Positions 20,801 to 32,575 of a DNA stretch of 64,000 nt are shown piece after piece (position 1 is the stretch's first letter; each line of letters begins with the position of its first letter). The notes beneath the pieces are model-generated. The model searched no databases and had not been told where the DNA came from. It saw only the letters and a list, made by a program, of their open reading frames with translations. This DNA comes from Ichthyophis bannanicus (lineage: Eukaryota; Chordata; Amphibia; Gymnophiona; Ichthyophiidae). Location of the stretch: the NCBI GenBank assembly GCA_033557465.1, contig CM066036.1:723863828-723927827 (forward strand). Direction: 5' to 3'. A program made the translations under genes and the position numbers.

Positions 20801-22635
20801 TTATTTTGATTTTATCCTGTTGCTGTAAAGGGATCCACTGTGTCTGTCCCATGCCATTTTGAATTCCATCACCGTGTTTGCCCCCACCACTTCCATCGGG
20901 AGGACGTTCCAAGCATCCACCACCCTTTCTGTGAAAAAGTATTTCCTGACATTGTCTTTCAATTTACCACCTTGCAGCTTCCTGTTATGCCCTCTAGTTT
21001 TACAGCTTCCAGTCTTTTTACATCCTTTGCAAGATATGGTCTCCAAAACTGAACACAGTATTCCAAGTGAGGCCTCACCAGTGACTTGTACAGTGGCATA
21101 AGAATCTCTTCCTTTCTGCTTGTAATTCCTCTTTGTATGCAGCCCAACATCCTCCTGGCTTTTGCCACCACCTTGTTGCACTGTTTTGCCACCTTGAGCT
21201 CTTCAGAAATAATCACACCAAGGTCTTTCTCCTGATCCGTGCACACCATCCTCTCGCCCCCTATTGCATACGTTTCCCTTGGATTTCTGCTACTCAAGTG
21301 TATGACACTGTACTTCTTTGCATTAAATCTTAATTGCCAAGCATTAGACCATTCTTCCAGCTTTTGTAGATCTTTCCTCATGTTAACCACTCCCTCAGGG
21401 GAGTCCACTCTGTTGCAAATATTTGTGTCATCTGCAAAAAGACAGACTTTTCCATTCAGTCCTTCAGCAATATCACTCACAAATACATTGAACAGTGCCG
21501 GGCCCAGGACCGACCCCTGGGGCAGCCCGCTAATCACCTTCCCTTCATCTGAGTGTGCTCCATTTACCATCACCTTCTGTTGTCTGTCAGTCAACCAATT
21601 TCTGATCCAATTTACCATCTTGGGATCCGTTCCCAAGCTACTGAGTTTATTGATATGCCTCCTATGAGGAACAGTATCAAAGGCTTTGCTGAAATCCAGG
21701 TAGATGACGTCCATCGCATGCCCCTGATCTAGTTCACTGGTCACCCAGTCAAAGAACTCAATCAGATTTGCTTGGCAAGATCGTCCTTCGGTAAAACCAT
21801 GATGCCTCGGGTCTTGCAACCTGTTGGTTTTGAGAAAGTTCACTATTCGCTCTTTCAGGAGTGCCTCCATTACTTTTCCCACCACCGAGGTAAGGCTCAC
21901 AGGCCTGTGGTTTGACACTCCTTCCCTGTCACCACTTTTGTGTAAAGGTACGACATCAGCCATTCTCCAGTCCTGAGGAACTTCTCCTGTTTCTAAGGGT
22001 CTGTTGAAAACATTCTTTAACGGCCCTGCAAGAACCTCTCTGAGCTCTTTCAGTATCCTGGGATGTATCCCATCAGGTCCCATGGCCTTGTCCACTTTCA
22101 GTTTTGCAAGTAGTTCTAACACCTCATCTTCTGTGAATGGTGTGGTAACTACTTCATTCCCATTTTTATATTTGGGAGTCACAGGTGGTCCTTCTCCAGG
22201 ACTTTCCTTAGTAAAAACAGAGCAGAAGCATTCATTTAGCAATTTTGCTTTTTCAATGTCACTTTCCATGAGTCCTTTTGCAGCACTTCTGAGTCCTGCA
22301 ATTCCACTTCTGATCTTCTTCCTTTCCCGAATATACCTGAAGAAAGTTTTGTCGCCACACTTAATATCTTTAGGCATCTTTTTCTCTGCCTTTGATTTTG
22401 CTATCCTTATTTTTCTTTTTGTCTCTCTGAGTTTGATTCTGTATTCATTTCTGTGTTCCTCTGTTTGTGAGCTTTTCAATTTTACAAAAGCTGTGTTTTT
22501 TGCCTTTATTTGAGCAGCCACTTCTTTGGAAAACCAAACAGGTTTTCTTCTCCTCTTGTTTTTGTTTACTTTTCTTACATTTTTATCTTTTGCCCCTTTT
22601 ATTGCCACCTTTAGTTTAGCCCATTGCAATTTCAC
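20801..22635 (-). pseudogene. CR1-B ORF2: reverse transcriptase domain, long open segment
   Basis: A 558-codon segment is open from 22635 to 20959 and then shifts frame into the last 100 or so codons (to about 20801). It has the CR1 RT blocks in order: KAMGPDGIHPRILKEL, HRPVSLTSVVGKVMEALLKE, VIYLDFSKAFDTVPH (D314), GLPQGSVLGPALFNVFVSDI, LFADDT (F400-D403), and the C-terminal RPHLEYCVQFWRPYL. Catalytic aspartates D314, D402 and D403 are intact. The end in the shifted frame has YFFTERVVDAWNVLP, a typical CR1 C-terminus. The endonuclease upstream (about 23420-23058) is in another frame with stops between, so the protein is not made whole. Confidence 0.88.
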
Positions 22636-23057
22636 TTCCCTTATCTCCTTCCACCCTGTCAGCTACTCCTTTAGGTACTCGGCCATTTTATTGAACTTGG
22701 TGTTTTTGAAGTTTAGGACTTTGAGCTTGCTATGATTGGCCTGTACCATGGCTTTTATCTCAAACCACACCATGTGATGATCGCTGCTGCTCACAGGGGC
22801 AGTCACACAGACATTCGATACGCTATCACCGTTGGTGAGCACTAAATCCAGTGTTGAGCTTTCCCTGGTTGGTTCATCACCATTTGTCTAAGTAATGCAT
22901 CTTGGAGAGCATCCACAATGTTTTTGCTTCTTTCCAGAATTGCAGAAGGAGTAATCCAATCCACATCCAGTAGATTAAAGTCACCCAATATTATCACTTC
23001 CCCCTTTGTGGCTATCTTGGCAATATCTATAATCAGTTTGTTATCTATCTCTTCAAT

Positions 23058-23420
23058 TTATGTCAGAGGTCTGTAGACTACAGCAGTATGGATGACAGTG
23101 CCATCTCCTCTTTCAAACACAATCCAGAGTGTTTCTTCTTTTCCCCATGCCCCCTGCATTTCAGTAGCTTTAATATTGCTTTTGACATACAAGGCCACTC
23201 CTCCTCCTCTTCCATTTTCTCTGTCTCTTCTGAATAGATTATAGTCAGCTATGGCTATATCCCAATCATGTGATTCATTAAGCCATGTTTCTGTAATGGC
23301 CACAATGTCCAAATTCATTTCCACCATTAGGGCTTCTAGGTCTGGAACTTTGTTGGCTAAGCTTCGAGCATTTGTGCTCATTGCTTTCCAGCATTTAACT
23401 GGCTTGCGTGTATTTAGCAT
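23058..23420 (-). pseudogene. CR1-B ORF2: endonuclease N-terminal part
   Basis: This 120-codon minus-strand frame has the CR1 apurinic-endonuclease start: TNARSLANKVPDLEALMVE, LDIVAITETWLNESHDWDIA and YNLFRRDRENGRGGGVALYV. The catalytic E of AITETW is present. The frame ends before the VGDFN block, which lies in other frames at about 22990. It would nick target DNA if the frame were intact. Confidence 0.85.
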
Positions 23421-23594
23421 TGATTTTGTTCTGCCTACATCTTCCCACTTGTTTTTGATGTGTGGTTTAAAAGTGTGGCTGTTTCTGATTTGAATCTGCT
23501 TTTGCAGGGGGTGACGTCCAGAGCATGACCTTCCACATCCGTCACCCCCTTTTTCTAGTTTAAATGCATATCCACATATTGCGTGAATTTTTCA

Positions 23595-24604
23595 CTTAGG
23601 ATTATTTTTCCTGCGATAGAGAGATGTAGTCCATCAGCACAGTATAATCTCTTGTTGTTCCATCTGTTACCGCAGTCACCAATAAATCTGAATCCTTCTT
23701 GTTTGTACCAGGTCTGGAGCCATGTATTAAAGCTATTAATGTGATGCAGCCTTTTTGCCCCCTTACCAAGAACAGGTGGAACCTCTGATAATGCAACAGT
23801 GTTAACAATGGGCTTGAGTTTCTCTCCCAGAGATATTTATTTATTTATTTATTTATTTTACATTTCTTATATACCGCACTATTTACGATCAGCGCGGTTT
23901 ACATAAAACAAAACAGAATGAATTCCTTTTGGACTGTAGAGGCACTGTTTCTAGCCAGGTCTTTTGTGCCCATGTGGATAACAACATCAAGTTTGGAGTG
24001 TTCACTTTCTGCGCTAAGTACTTCAACAATGTGGTTTGTATTCCTGCTGGCTGAAGAGCCTGGGAGGCACTTGACTATCTTCTTTGAACTGTGTTCCCAA
24101 GTTGGTGCCACTGATGATGGAATCACTAAGTAGTAGTGGTTTGCTGTTTGGTAAGGTTTTCTTCATATTTGGTCCTTTAGCAGGAGATTGGGCATTGTCT
24201 GTCTCATTTAAGGGCCCTTCAGTTTCTTTGAATTGGGCATCCTCATTTGCCAAGGCAGAGAAGACATTATGCAGAGATATCACCTGATGCATATGATGCC
24301 TCTGTGTCACAGGTCGCAATCTACCAGAACCCACTGTGATCCATTTGTTCCTGGGGTGTTTGATTCTTTGTGGGAGTGGTGATGGACTTTGTTCAGTTTG
24401 TATCCTAGAAGAGGTATGCTTCATTGCAGCCAGTTCCTCCCTCAGTAGGGTCACGTCTTTATGCATGGCAGCTAGGTCTTCCCTTAGAAGAGTCAGTTCT
24501 TTATGCATGGCAGTTGACCTGAGGCACAGAGGACAAGATCTTAGGTTCCAAATGATTTGTCTTGGAATGAATGCACTGCATTTATGGCACTGAATACATG
24601 ACAT
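23595..24604 (-). pseudogene. CR1-B ORF1: zinc finger plus SGNH-esterase remnant
   Basis: The minus-strand frame from 24604 starts with a Cys-rich finger (MSCIQCHKCSAF, then CPLCLR). A heptad-like repeat follows (HKELTLLREDLAAMHKDVTL), suggesting a coiled coil. LLLSDSI at about 24130 is the esterase block I, with G changed to S. After a shift comes VVIHMGTKDLAR (about 23980), the GTND block with N changed to K. After the SINE insert comes DGLHLSIAGK (about 23630), the DxxH block. This architecture is known for CR1 ORF1, which binds nucleic acid and is thought to act on lipids. This copy is broken. Confidence 0.75.
23834..23918 (-). mobile_element. SINE tail-B fragment inserted in CR1-B ORF1
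   Basis: TTTA repeats are followed by ATTTCTTATATACCGCACTA and AGCGCGGTTTACAT, the reverse of SINE tail B. Only the 3' 85 bp are present, and it splits the CR1 ORF1 remnant. Confidence 0.7.
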
Positions 24605-24615
24605 GCTGAATAAGC

Positions 24616-24663
24616 AGTCCTAGAAGGAGAAGAGGAAGAAGAAGAAGAAGAAAGGAAGAAGAA
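24616..24663. repeat. (GAA)n microsatellite
   Basis: GAAGAAGAAGAAGAA variants separate the 5' end of CR1-B from the 3' end of CR1-C. Confidence 0.85.
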
Positions 24664-26940
24664 CATAAGAACATAAGATATGCCATACTGGGTCAGACCA
24701 AGGTTCATCAAGCCCAGTATCCTGTTTCCAACAGTGGCCAATCTAGGTCATACGTACCTAGCAGTTTCCCCAAAAGACACAGGCCCCACAGTGCTTGTAT
24801 TGGATCAAGCATCGATATCCTGGGTCCCTTTTTAATAATGGTCTATGGACCTTTCCTCCAGGAACTTGTCCATACCTTTTTTAAACCCAGCTACACTAAC
24901 AGCTCTTACTACATCCTCCAGTAACAAATTCCAGCGTTTGATTACACGTTGAGTGAAAAAATATTTTCTCTTATTAGTCTATTAGTCTTAAATAGTTTAC
25001 CCTGTAGCTTCATTGCATGTCCCCTAGTCTTTCTATATTCTGATAGCATAAACAATTGATCTACATTTACTCGTTCCACTCCATTCATTAATTTATAGAC
25101 CTCTATCATATCTCCCCTCAGCCGTCTCTTTTCCAGGTTGAAGAGCCCTAACCTTTGTAGCCTCTCTTCATAGGAGTAGCCTTCCATCCCCTTTACCATT
25201 TTGGTGGCTCTTCTCTGTACCTTTTCTAATAATGCTATATCCTTTTTAAGATATGGCGACCAGAATTGCACACAATATTCAAGGTGCAGTCGTACCATGG
25301 AACGATACAGAGGCATTATAATATCCTTTGTTTTATTTTCCATTCCTTTCCTTATGATACCTAGCATTCTATTTGCTTTCTTGGCCACTGCTGCACACTG
25401 GGCGGAGGGTTTTAACATGTTATCCACGATGACTCCTAAATCTTTTTCCTGGGTGGTAGTTCCCAATGTGGAACCTTGCATCGTGTAACCATAGTGTGGG
25501 TTGTTCTTTCCTAGGTGCATAACTTTGCACTTGTCCACATTAAATTTCATCTGCCATTTGGATGCCCAGTCCTCCAGTTTATCCAGATCCTCCTGCAGTT
25601 TTCCACAGTCCTCTTGGGTTTTAACAACTTTAAACAGTTTTGTGTTGTCTGCAAATTTGATAACCTCACTCGTTATTCCCTTTTCCAGGTCATTTATGAA
25701 TATGTCAAAAAGTAGCGGAACCTGTACAGATCCATGGGGTACTCCACTATTCACCTTTTTCCATTGGGAAAATTGGCCTTTTAGCCCTACCCTCTGCTTT
25801 CTATCTTTTAACCAGTTCCCGATGCACAATAGTACACTGCCTCCTATCCCATGACTTTTAGTTTTGCCAAAAGTCTCTGATGAGGGACCTTGTCAAAGGC
25901 TTTCTGAAAGTCCAGATACACTATATCAACCGACTCACCTTTGTCTACCTGTTTATTCACACCTTCAAAAAAACATATCAAATTAGTAAGACAAGATCTT
26001 CCTTGTCTAAAGCCATGTTGGCTGTCTCCCATTAGGACATGACTATCTACATGCTGTGTAATTTTGTTCTTTATGATGGTTTCTACCATTTTCCACGGTA
26101 CTGATGTCAGACTCACCGGTCTGTAATTTCCCAGATCACCCCTGGAACCCTTTCTAAAAATTGGCGTTACATTGGCGATCCTCCAATCTTCAGGTATTAC
26201 AGATGATTGTAATGAAAGTTCACAGATTACTAATAGCAGGTCTGCATTCTCATATTTCAGTTCTTTCAACACTCTTGGATGTTTACCATCCGGTCCATCT
26301 GATTTGCTACTATTCAGTTTATCAAATAGTTGTAATACATCTTCCCGGTGTAGCGATATTTCTCTCAATTCCTCTGCAGTATCACCTTTAAATAACACTT
26401 CAGTCTTGGGTAACATCGCTACATCTTCCTCAGTAAAGATCGAAGCAAAGAATTCATTCAGTCTCTTCGCTATAGCTTTGTCTCCTTTTACTGCCCCTTT
26501 TACCCCTCTATCTTCTAATGGTCCAATTGACTCTCTCTCAGGCCTTTTGCTACGAATGTACTTGAAAAAGTCTTTGTTTCATGTTTTTGCTTCCGTAACA
26601 AGTTCCTTCTCAAATGCTCGCTTTGCCTGCCTTATCAATGCTTTGCATTTAACTTGCCAGTGCTTGTGCTGTTTCCAGTTTTCTTCATTTGGCTCTTTTT
26701 TTCCATTTCCTGAAAGATCCTTTTTTGGCAGCAACAGCCTCTCTGACCTCACCTTTAAACCATGCTGGCAGTTTTTTGGACTTTCTTCCACTCTACTTAA
26801 TGCGTGGAATACAGATGGTCTGGGCTTCCAGGATAGTATTTTTAAACAACACCCAAGCTTGTTGTAAGTCTTTAACCTTTGCAACTGCTTCTTTTAGTTT
26901 TTTCTTAACTATATTCCTCATTTTATCATAGTCTCCCTAT
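24664..26940 (-). pseudogene. CR1-C LINE, 5'-truncated ORF2
   Basis: This antisense CR1 has a clean 3' end (AACATAAGAACATAAGATAT at 24664) and two long open RT pieces. The piece 26416-25844 carries SSKSDGPDGKHPRVLKELKY, YRPVSLTSVPWKMVE and VDIVYLDFQKAFDKVPH. The piece 25829-24942 carries SGVPHGSVQVPLLFDIFIND, the catalytic box as IKFADNTKLF (second D changed to N), RLHLEYCVQFWSPYL and the C-terminus ending in RENIFSLNV. One shift near 25840 separates them, and 26884-26579 is the upstream linker. The element is truncated at about 26940 against an L2. The subfamily matches the plus-strand copy at 56590. Confidence 0.88.
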
Positions 26941-27500
26941 GAAGATGATAGCAAAGAAGATGTGGCAAAGGCCCTTTCTGTAGAGTGTAGAACGTGAAAT
27001 CCAGATTGCATGGATCCGGAATAACTTGAGAGGAAAGGAAATCAAGACAGCAGCGGTGAACTGCATGTTTGAGTCGTTTTAATGCAAAGGGAGGAGAAAG
27101 ACGGGCTGATAATTGGAAGGACAGTTGGGTCCCTGTGAAGGTTTTTGAGGAGTGGTGTGACCAGAGCATGTTTGAAGGCAGCAGTTACAGTGGTAGTGAA
27201 AAGTGAGAGGTGGAGGATAAGACAGATGGAAGGGATGACAACGCTGGAAAGAGAGCTTAGTAGATGGGTGGAACTGAGATCCGATGAGCAAGTAGTGAGT
27301 TTGGAGGAGGGCAGATGTGCAGTTTCCTCCTCTGTGATTTTCGTAAAGGAAGAAAGAATGACAAGAGTTGAAGGATGGATCTGAGTGTGAAGAGGTGGAA
27401 GGGAGGAATGGAGGTGACCCATTTAAGTGCGCAAGATTAATTTTATGAACCTTTCATGGAAGTAGTCAGCCAAAGTATTAAGAGGAGGCACCTTGAGGAG
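26941..27500 (-). pseudogene. L2-clade LINE, 5' part of the reverse transcriptase
   Basis: Minus-strand frames read AFKHALVTPLLKNLHRDPTV followed by NYQPVFLL-like sequence, which is the start of the L2 RT domain, and upstream serine-rich linker. Frames are broken and no catalytic box is present. It is cut at 26940 by CR1-C. Confidence 0.65.
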
Positions 27501-28838
27501 AGAGTTAAGAAATATTTTATTTACTTTCCTTTGATTTCTTTTTTCTTCTCATCCATTCGCCTTATCTGAGTTCTCTTCTAATGAAATATTATTTGATTTT
27601 AGTATTGTAAATCACTGTAATGGATCCTCACAAAGTTAGTATTGATGATAATGGACATGCACAGCGGGTAAGGCATATTAAGGGTCTTTATAAAATGGCA
27701 AGTGATGTAAAACACTCTGTAAGGGTGCATATTTCCTATTTATATGCATATTCTGCTGTATAACCTTTATAAAATTATCTACTAGATGACTTATGATATT
27801 GTGTTGTATTGCAGTCTCCATGTATCATGCACACAGCTTTTTTGCAGTTGTTTACTGTTTTATTTATTATATGCTCAGTAAACTTAGCAATTAAAATAAA
27901 AAAAATGCAGAAAGTTGTACAAATCCACAACTTTCCACAAACTTAACTACTCTTTAGGGAGGATGTAATTAAGGATCTTCTTTACAGTAAGGTCCATGAT
28001 ATCACAGAAACTTCATCAAGAACATTCCATCACAAATTCTCTTTACATATTATATAAATGGGTTGGTAATATATCTACATATGTGTGTGTTACTGGCCCA
28101 TTGGTTGAAATCAAAATCCAGAAGTGTCCTTAATACTAAGGAATAAATAAAATAAGCCATGAAAAAAAAACAAAGTTGTTCATCAATTGGAAACATGAGA
28201 AAACCCCTGAGGAAATGATCTATAAAATAAAGAGGGGCGATATTCAAATGCACATAGGAAGTTGGCAACAGGTGCTGACCACTTGTGTTTTTCTTAAACA
28301 AATTGCCATCACTTTTGTGGCCAAAGATATGCATTTAAAATCTGTGCGTGAGTTAGGGAATGGCTTAAAGTTACGTTATCCATAAAGCAGTGCAGCTTCA
28401 ATTTTTTTCAATTTTGAAAACAGAAATGACTAGAATAACTTTGTACTGATAAGCTCTCTGAATAAATTTGTGCCTGCATTTTCAGCCTTCGCACTTGAAA
28501 TGATTGCTTGGCTGAAAATCTGCATATAGCTACAGAGAGAAATTTTCCATACAATTTTGTGCAGTTGATGCCCGATTGAATATAGTCCCCATAATTTTTC
28601 TTTTCTCAAGACCAACTGCTGTGTTTTCTTTTATTTGTTTTATAATGCAATGTGTACATCTTATCCTTTTTTTCTTTCTTTTTCTTCTGCATTTGGATTG
28701 CTGCAATCATTGCTTCTTTGCACTAATGGATTCTTCCTGGGCTGCAGGTAAGTTTCTATTTTTTAATGTTTAAATAAAAGGCATCCAGCAAGTTGAGAAT
28801 AATGGTTCTGTGCATCTGTTTGTTAAATTCTTCTAGTA
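27501..28838. other. Unassigned AT-rich sequence
   Basis: No coding similarity. A word like GGGCGATATTCAAATGCACA at 28226 resembles the MITE edges near 2309 and 59040, so an old copy of that repeat may be present. Confidence 0.35.
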
Positions 28839-29565
28839 CAGGGATAGGCAAACTCTTCAGCTCTGGAACTGCATTGGGAGCTAATAATGTGTGTGTGTGG
28901 GGGGGGGGGGGGCAGTGGCAGATACTGTGTTCTATAGTCTGAAAAGTAGGGGAAAGGGGGGACTTTGCCAAATTGTCAACTTTCCATGCAGAACCATAAA
29001 AAATCTCCCATAAGAAGCTACTACTGTTGTGTAATGTACCTTCTCCCATACTTAGTCAGCTCTCTTCACTGCAACAGCAGCAACCCATAAATATTATTAA
29101 TGGGACTATGGCAATTTGCAGCACATCTTTCCTATATCAGTGGTGTTACAAATTTTGTGCATATACATCTGGCCCTCAGTGTTTGTTTTCATAAACATCA
29201 GACATAAGCTGTTATGGATGCAAGACTAAGCTAAATTCCCTTTATGGTTTGGTAGAGTCTGAGAAATGAGAGTGATCTATACAAGACATGATGCATGTCA
29301 GTCCTGTCATCATTGACAACAGGAAGGAGGAGCAGGAACACACCTTTGCTTCTTGTGGTTGGTCTACTGAGATCACTCAGTTGTCTGAATGTCCACCTTT
29401 TATTATGTGTTGATATTCGAATTATTAAAGATGGGCACTGTGGACTTTTACTGATGACATCGGCAGACTACAGTTGACAATTGAAAATCATCAATGCAGA
29501 GATGGTCAAAAAATAAGTGCCAGAGAAAGAGGTTTGCCTAGCTGTCCGTAGTTTGCCTACCCCTG
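28839..29565. mobile_element. Non-autonomous hAT-like element
   Basis: The ends CAGGGATAGGCAAACT (28839) and AGTTTGCCTACCCCTG (ending 29565) are inverted repeats with the hAT-type CAGGG start. The flanking 8 bases (TTCTAGTA and ATCTAAAG) match only partly, so the insertion is old. The 727-bp interior has no transposase. It includes a TG/G run at about 28888-28912. Confidence 0.7.
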
Positions 29566-29573
29566 ATCTAAAG

Positions 29574-30255
29574 CACCTTTACTGTTAGGCCTCAGGCAAG
29601 AATATGTTCAGATGATTCCTGTATCATGAGATGGTTATAATTGTTTATTCAAAGTAGTGCAACTCTGGGAGAAGTTTTTGTTTGCTTTTAAAAATGTAGT
29701 GCTATAAACCTGGATTTTCCTTTTAATTACTTCTATGTCTGCATTTCCTACCATAACCATGTTAGCTTGTTTGCTAGGTGATCAAAATTCCTTACACTCG
29801 TTAGACCACTGCTTCAGTCTCAACCATGTTTGCGACCACACAGGAAACTTGAAGACAATTACATGTTTTTGTTTCTCAAACAAACAGGGCTTTCAAGCAT
29901 AAGTACTAGAATGAGATGGGATACACAGACCCTGGCTCAGCCAATTTTTCTAACCTGCTTTTTCAGTCTTTCCCACACTCAGATATCAAATGGCACCCAA
30001 GGTAACACAAACCTTTCTTGATCCAGTGGAGTATAGTCCAACCCTACCCTGCTGATTCCCCTCTTCATTATGTACCCCCCCAGTCCAGCAGCAGAAAAAT
30101 TAACATCAACTTCTGTTACCACTGGACACATTTTCTGGTAAGAGCTACAAGATTACCTTGTTTGTATCATGAAGATGGTCCTGTGATGGTTCGAGGTGCA
30201 TGGTAAAGAGGATAATTGGAAGGATGGGTAACTAACGTTGGTGTCCCTTTCAATG
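29574..30255. other. Unassigned sequence
   Basis: Nothing recognisable on either strand. Confidence 0.35.
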
Positions 30256-30261
30256 AAAACA

Positions 30262-31400
30262 CCGAGTGTGTGTGTGTGGGGGGGGGGGGGCAGGGAATAG
30301 CTGAGGATTAGAGGGTTTAAGAAGGGGGAAAAGCCTTTGGGGACAGGGTGACAAGGGGGCTTCTTGAAGAAGGGTAGTAAGAGGGGAAAGAAGAGGTATA
30401 AGGAGAGAAGAGTTTCAAGGAGGAGGAGTTGAGAGGGGGGAATATTGTGTGGAGGAAAGGAGGGGAAGATATCATCTGGAGGAAAAGTATGAATAAAAGA
30501 ATATTGCCTAGAATAGGGTTCTCGACCAGTATCCGGGAAACACCAAGCCAGTCAGGTTTCCAAGATAACCACGATGAATATGCATGAGAAATGGAGGCAG
30601 TGAGAACCCCTTTCTAGAATGGGTGAGTGTGAAAGGGAAAGATGGAGGGAATAGATGAGAAGGGGAAGAATCTCTGGAGGGAGAGAATGAAAAGCAGGCA
30701 AAAGTGTCAGGAGGAAGGGAAGGATGAAAAGGGGGGAATAGTGTATGAGGGTGGGTAGAAAGAGTGTAACATATTTGGATGGGCTGGAAAATATTTGAGA
30801 AGTAATGTAAAGAGATAGAGGATGGTGGACGATATCTGACAGAGCAGGCCTTTGATGGGAGTAAGAGAGTGTGGAAATAGGATTGGATAGAAGGTGAAAA
30901 AGGACTGTGAAGCAGGGTAGGAAGTTAAAACAAAAAGGAAAGAATGGATGCCAGGAGGGTGTGAGTGATAGGGAAATAGAGCTAATGAAAGAATAAAAGT
31001 CAGAAAACGATAGATGAAGGCTTGGGAGGGTTGAGTACAGGTAATGAAAATGAGTAATAGAAGAATAGGAGGATTGAAAAGGAGAGGAGACAGGAGCAAT
31101 TTGAGGGCAGGGAAGTGGGTAAGAATGGAATATGTAAAACTGGTAGGTAGCTGAGAGGTAAAAAGAGGGAGACTGAGGATAGGATGGTTGCAAAACGGGA
31201 AAAGAGGCAGAGAAGAGGAAAATGGAGAAAAAAGATGAAAGGGGAAGGTCAATATCAAGCATAGATGTAGATAAGGAAGGGAAGAAGACATGAGCAGAGA
31301 GAAGAAATGTAAAATAGACCCCCAGCAAAGAACTAGAAGAATAACACAAAACAAGTGGAAAAGAGCGACTAGGACCAGTCCTATTACAAAAATGAAATTT
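30262..31400. repeat. TG/G run and long purine-rich low-complexity region
   Basis: A (TG)n and G run at 30262-30292 leads into about 1.1 kb biased to G and A, interrupted by the small hAT MITE. The long minus-strand open frames here are artefacts of composition (Ser/Leu/Phe/Pro-rich, no motif). Confidence 0.8.
30515..30613. mobile_element. hAT MITE, diverged
   Basis: AGGGTTCTCGACC at the left and GAGAACCCCTT at the right are inverted ends. CTAGAAT flanks both sides (30508-30514 and 30614-30620). The interior words CAGTCAGGTTT and GATGAATATGCATGA also occur in the palindromic MITE at 52212, so both belong to one family. Confidence 0.65.
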
Positions 31401-31439
31401 GCCAGGCATCAAAAGCAGGTAAGAAAATTAATTTAAATT

Positions 31440-31870
31440 TTTAGGAATTAGGTTCTCTCAACTTTGGAAATGTGCAGCACCTCTATTTTTGTATTTTGCA
31501 AAGTACAGGAGGAAATGTTTTTCTGTTTCGTGTTTTCAAATATTGCACTGTTCATATTCTGGCTTTTTGGGATGTCTATTTGTTTTTAAAGGAGTGGTTC
31601 TAATTCTGTATGAGGCGAGGGTGTATCCATGTTCTGCATATGTGACTGAGGTGAAGCATTCCTCTAGTAGCGTGTATATCGTGTATCAGTCTGGTTTGTT
31701 CTGCTTCCCTAGCTGGAAGGCCTGTAGTAACATTTGCATTAACCTGGAATTAGTACTGCTATGGTATGGCAGATTTTCTACATATGTGCTGAATGTGTTT
31801 TTTGTTTTCCTGCAGTGTTTTAGCATTATTTCACTATGTGCCTGATAGCGAGGGTAGTTTGTATTATCAT
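31440..31870 (+). mobile_element. Diverged copy of the hAT-shell interior
   Basis: Stretches such as GGAAATGTGCA, AGTACAGGAGGAAAT, TTCTGCATATGTGACTGAG and ATGTGCCTGATAGCG follow the same order as similar words at about 10170-10600 in the hAT shell. As there, a purine-rich block precedes them. No ends could be assigned. Confidence 0.5.
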
Positions 31871-31954
31871 TTTATTTATTTTACTATGATTAATTAGGTT
31901 TAGCTTGTGTCTTCATTGATAACTCAAGGCAAGTTACAAGTCGATATTTGTGTT

Positions 31955-32012
31955 AATTTATTTATTTAACAGTATTTCTCTACCGCCTTCTCCTACAATC
32001 AAGGCGGTTTGC
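31955..32012 (-). mobile_element. L2 or SINE 3' tail (tail A)
   Basis: TTTATTTAACAGTATTTCTC and ACCGCCTTCTCCTACAATCA are the reverse complement of the L2 3' end at about 61040-61090. It is too short to decide whether it came from the LINE or the SINE. Confidence 0.65.
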
Positions 32013-32287
32013 ACAGCAAACATTCAGGGGTGAACATGTGTCTTCATGCAGTGAGGGGGATGTTGTGTTAGGTGTGTTAGAAGTGTAGTGTTTGATTAGG
32101 TGAGGCTATGTACATTGGTTTTCTATGCTGAAATGCATGGCAAAATATCCTAGTTCTGTTTTTTTCCCTTTTTTAGAAATAGCAGGAGTGGAAAGGTGGC
32201 ATAAATTGTGGATATAATATTTACAGAACAGGAAGTATGGGATTTATATTAGATTTGTCTTGCATAAAAAATAAAAACAAACCTAAT

Positions 32288-32575
32288 TTAAGATAGAGTA
32301 CTTTCGGTTTGATCATGGTTTCTCAAGTGTGCTTTTCCTATTTCTTTCATTGTGTCAAACAGTTTCTTCCAACACTTGTATGATGTAAAATCTATAGGCA
32401 ACATATCAAGGTGAGCTTGCAAGTTCTTTTTAAGCAGGCCTGTGTCATTCCCAGCACTTGGGACCATATCTGTATATTTATTCCACATTTCCCTGGCCTC
32501 TGATTGCATTTCTAGGTATTTTATGTTCTTCTTTCTGTCCATACATAGTATAGTGTAATAGGGGTGTGAAGACAA
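32288..32575 (-). other. Coding-like fragment of unknown family
   Basis: A 95-codon open frame on the minus strand reads KKNLQAHLDMLPIDFTSYK, then LFDTMKEIGKAHLRN, and stops after STLS. It shares its last 50 or so residues and its stop position with 10985-11191. It probably comes from the C-terminus of a mobile-element protein that I cannot name. Confidence 0.5.

Larger units (their letters stand above)
20607..24615 (-). mobile_element. CR1-B LINE, nearly full length
   Basis: From its 3' end (ACATAGTAACACAGTAAATA, 20607-20660) back to the ORF1 zinc-finger region at 24600, this is a roughly 4-kb CR1 copy in antisense orientation. It contains ORF2 (RT 20801-22635, endonuclease about 22700-23420) and ORF1 remnants (23595-24604). 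A SINE tail was inserted in ORF1 at 23834. The 5' end abuts a GAA microsatellite and CR1-C. Confidence 0.85.

Noticed and set aside
30552..31412. A 286-codon minus-strand open frame rich in Ser, Leu and Phe
   Set aside because: It comes from the purine-rich strand bias. An overlapping frame is almost as long, and neither has a motif.
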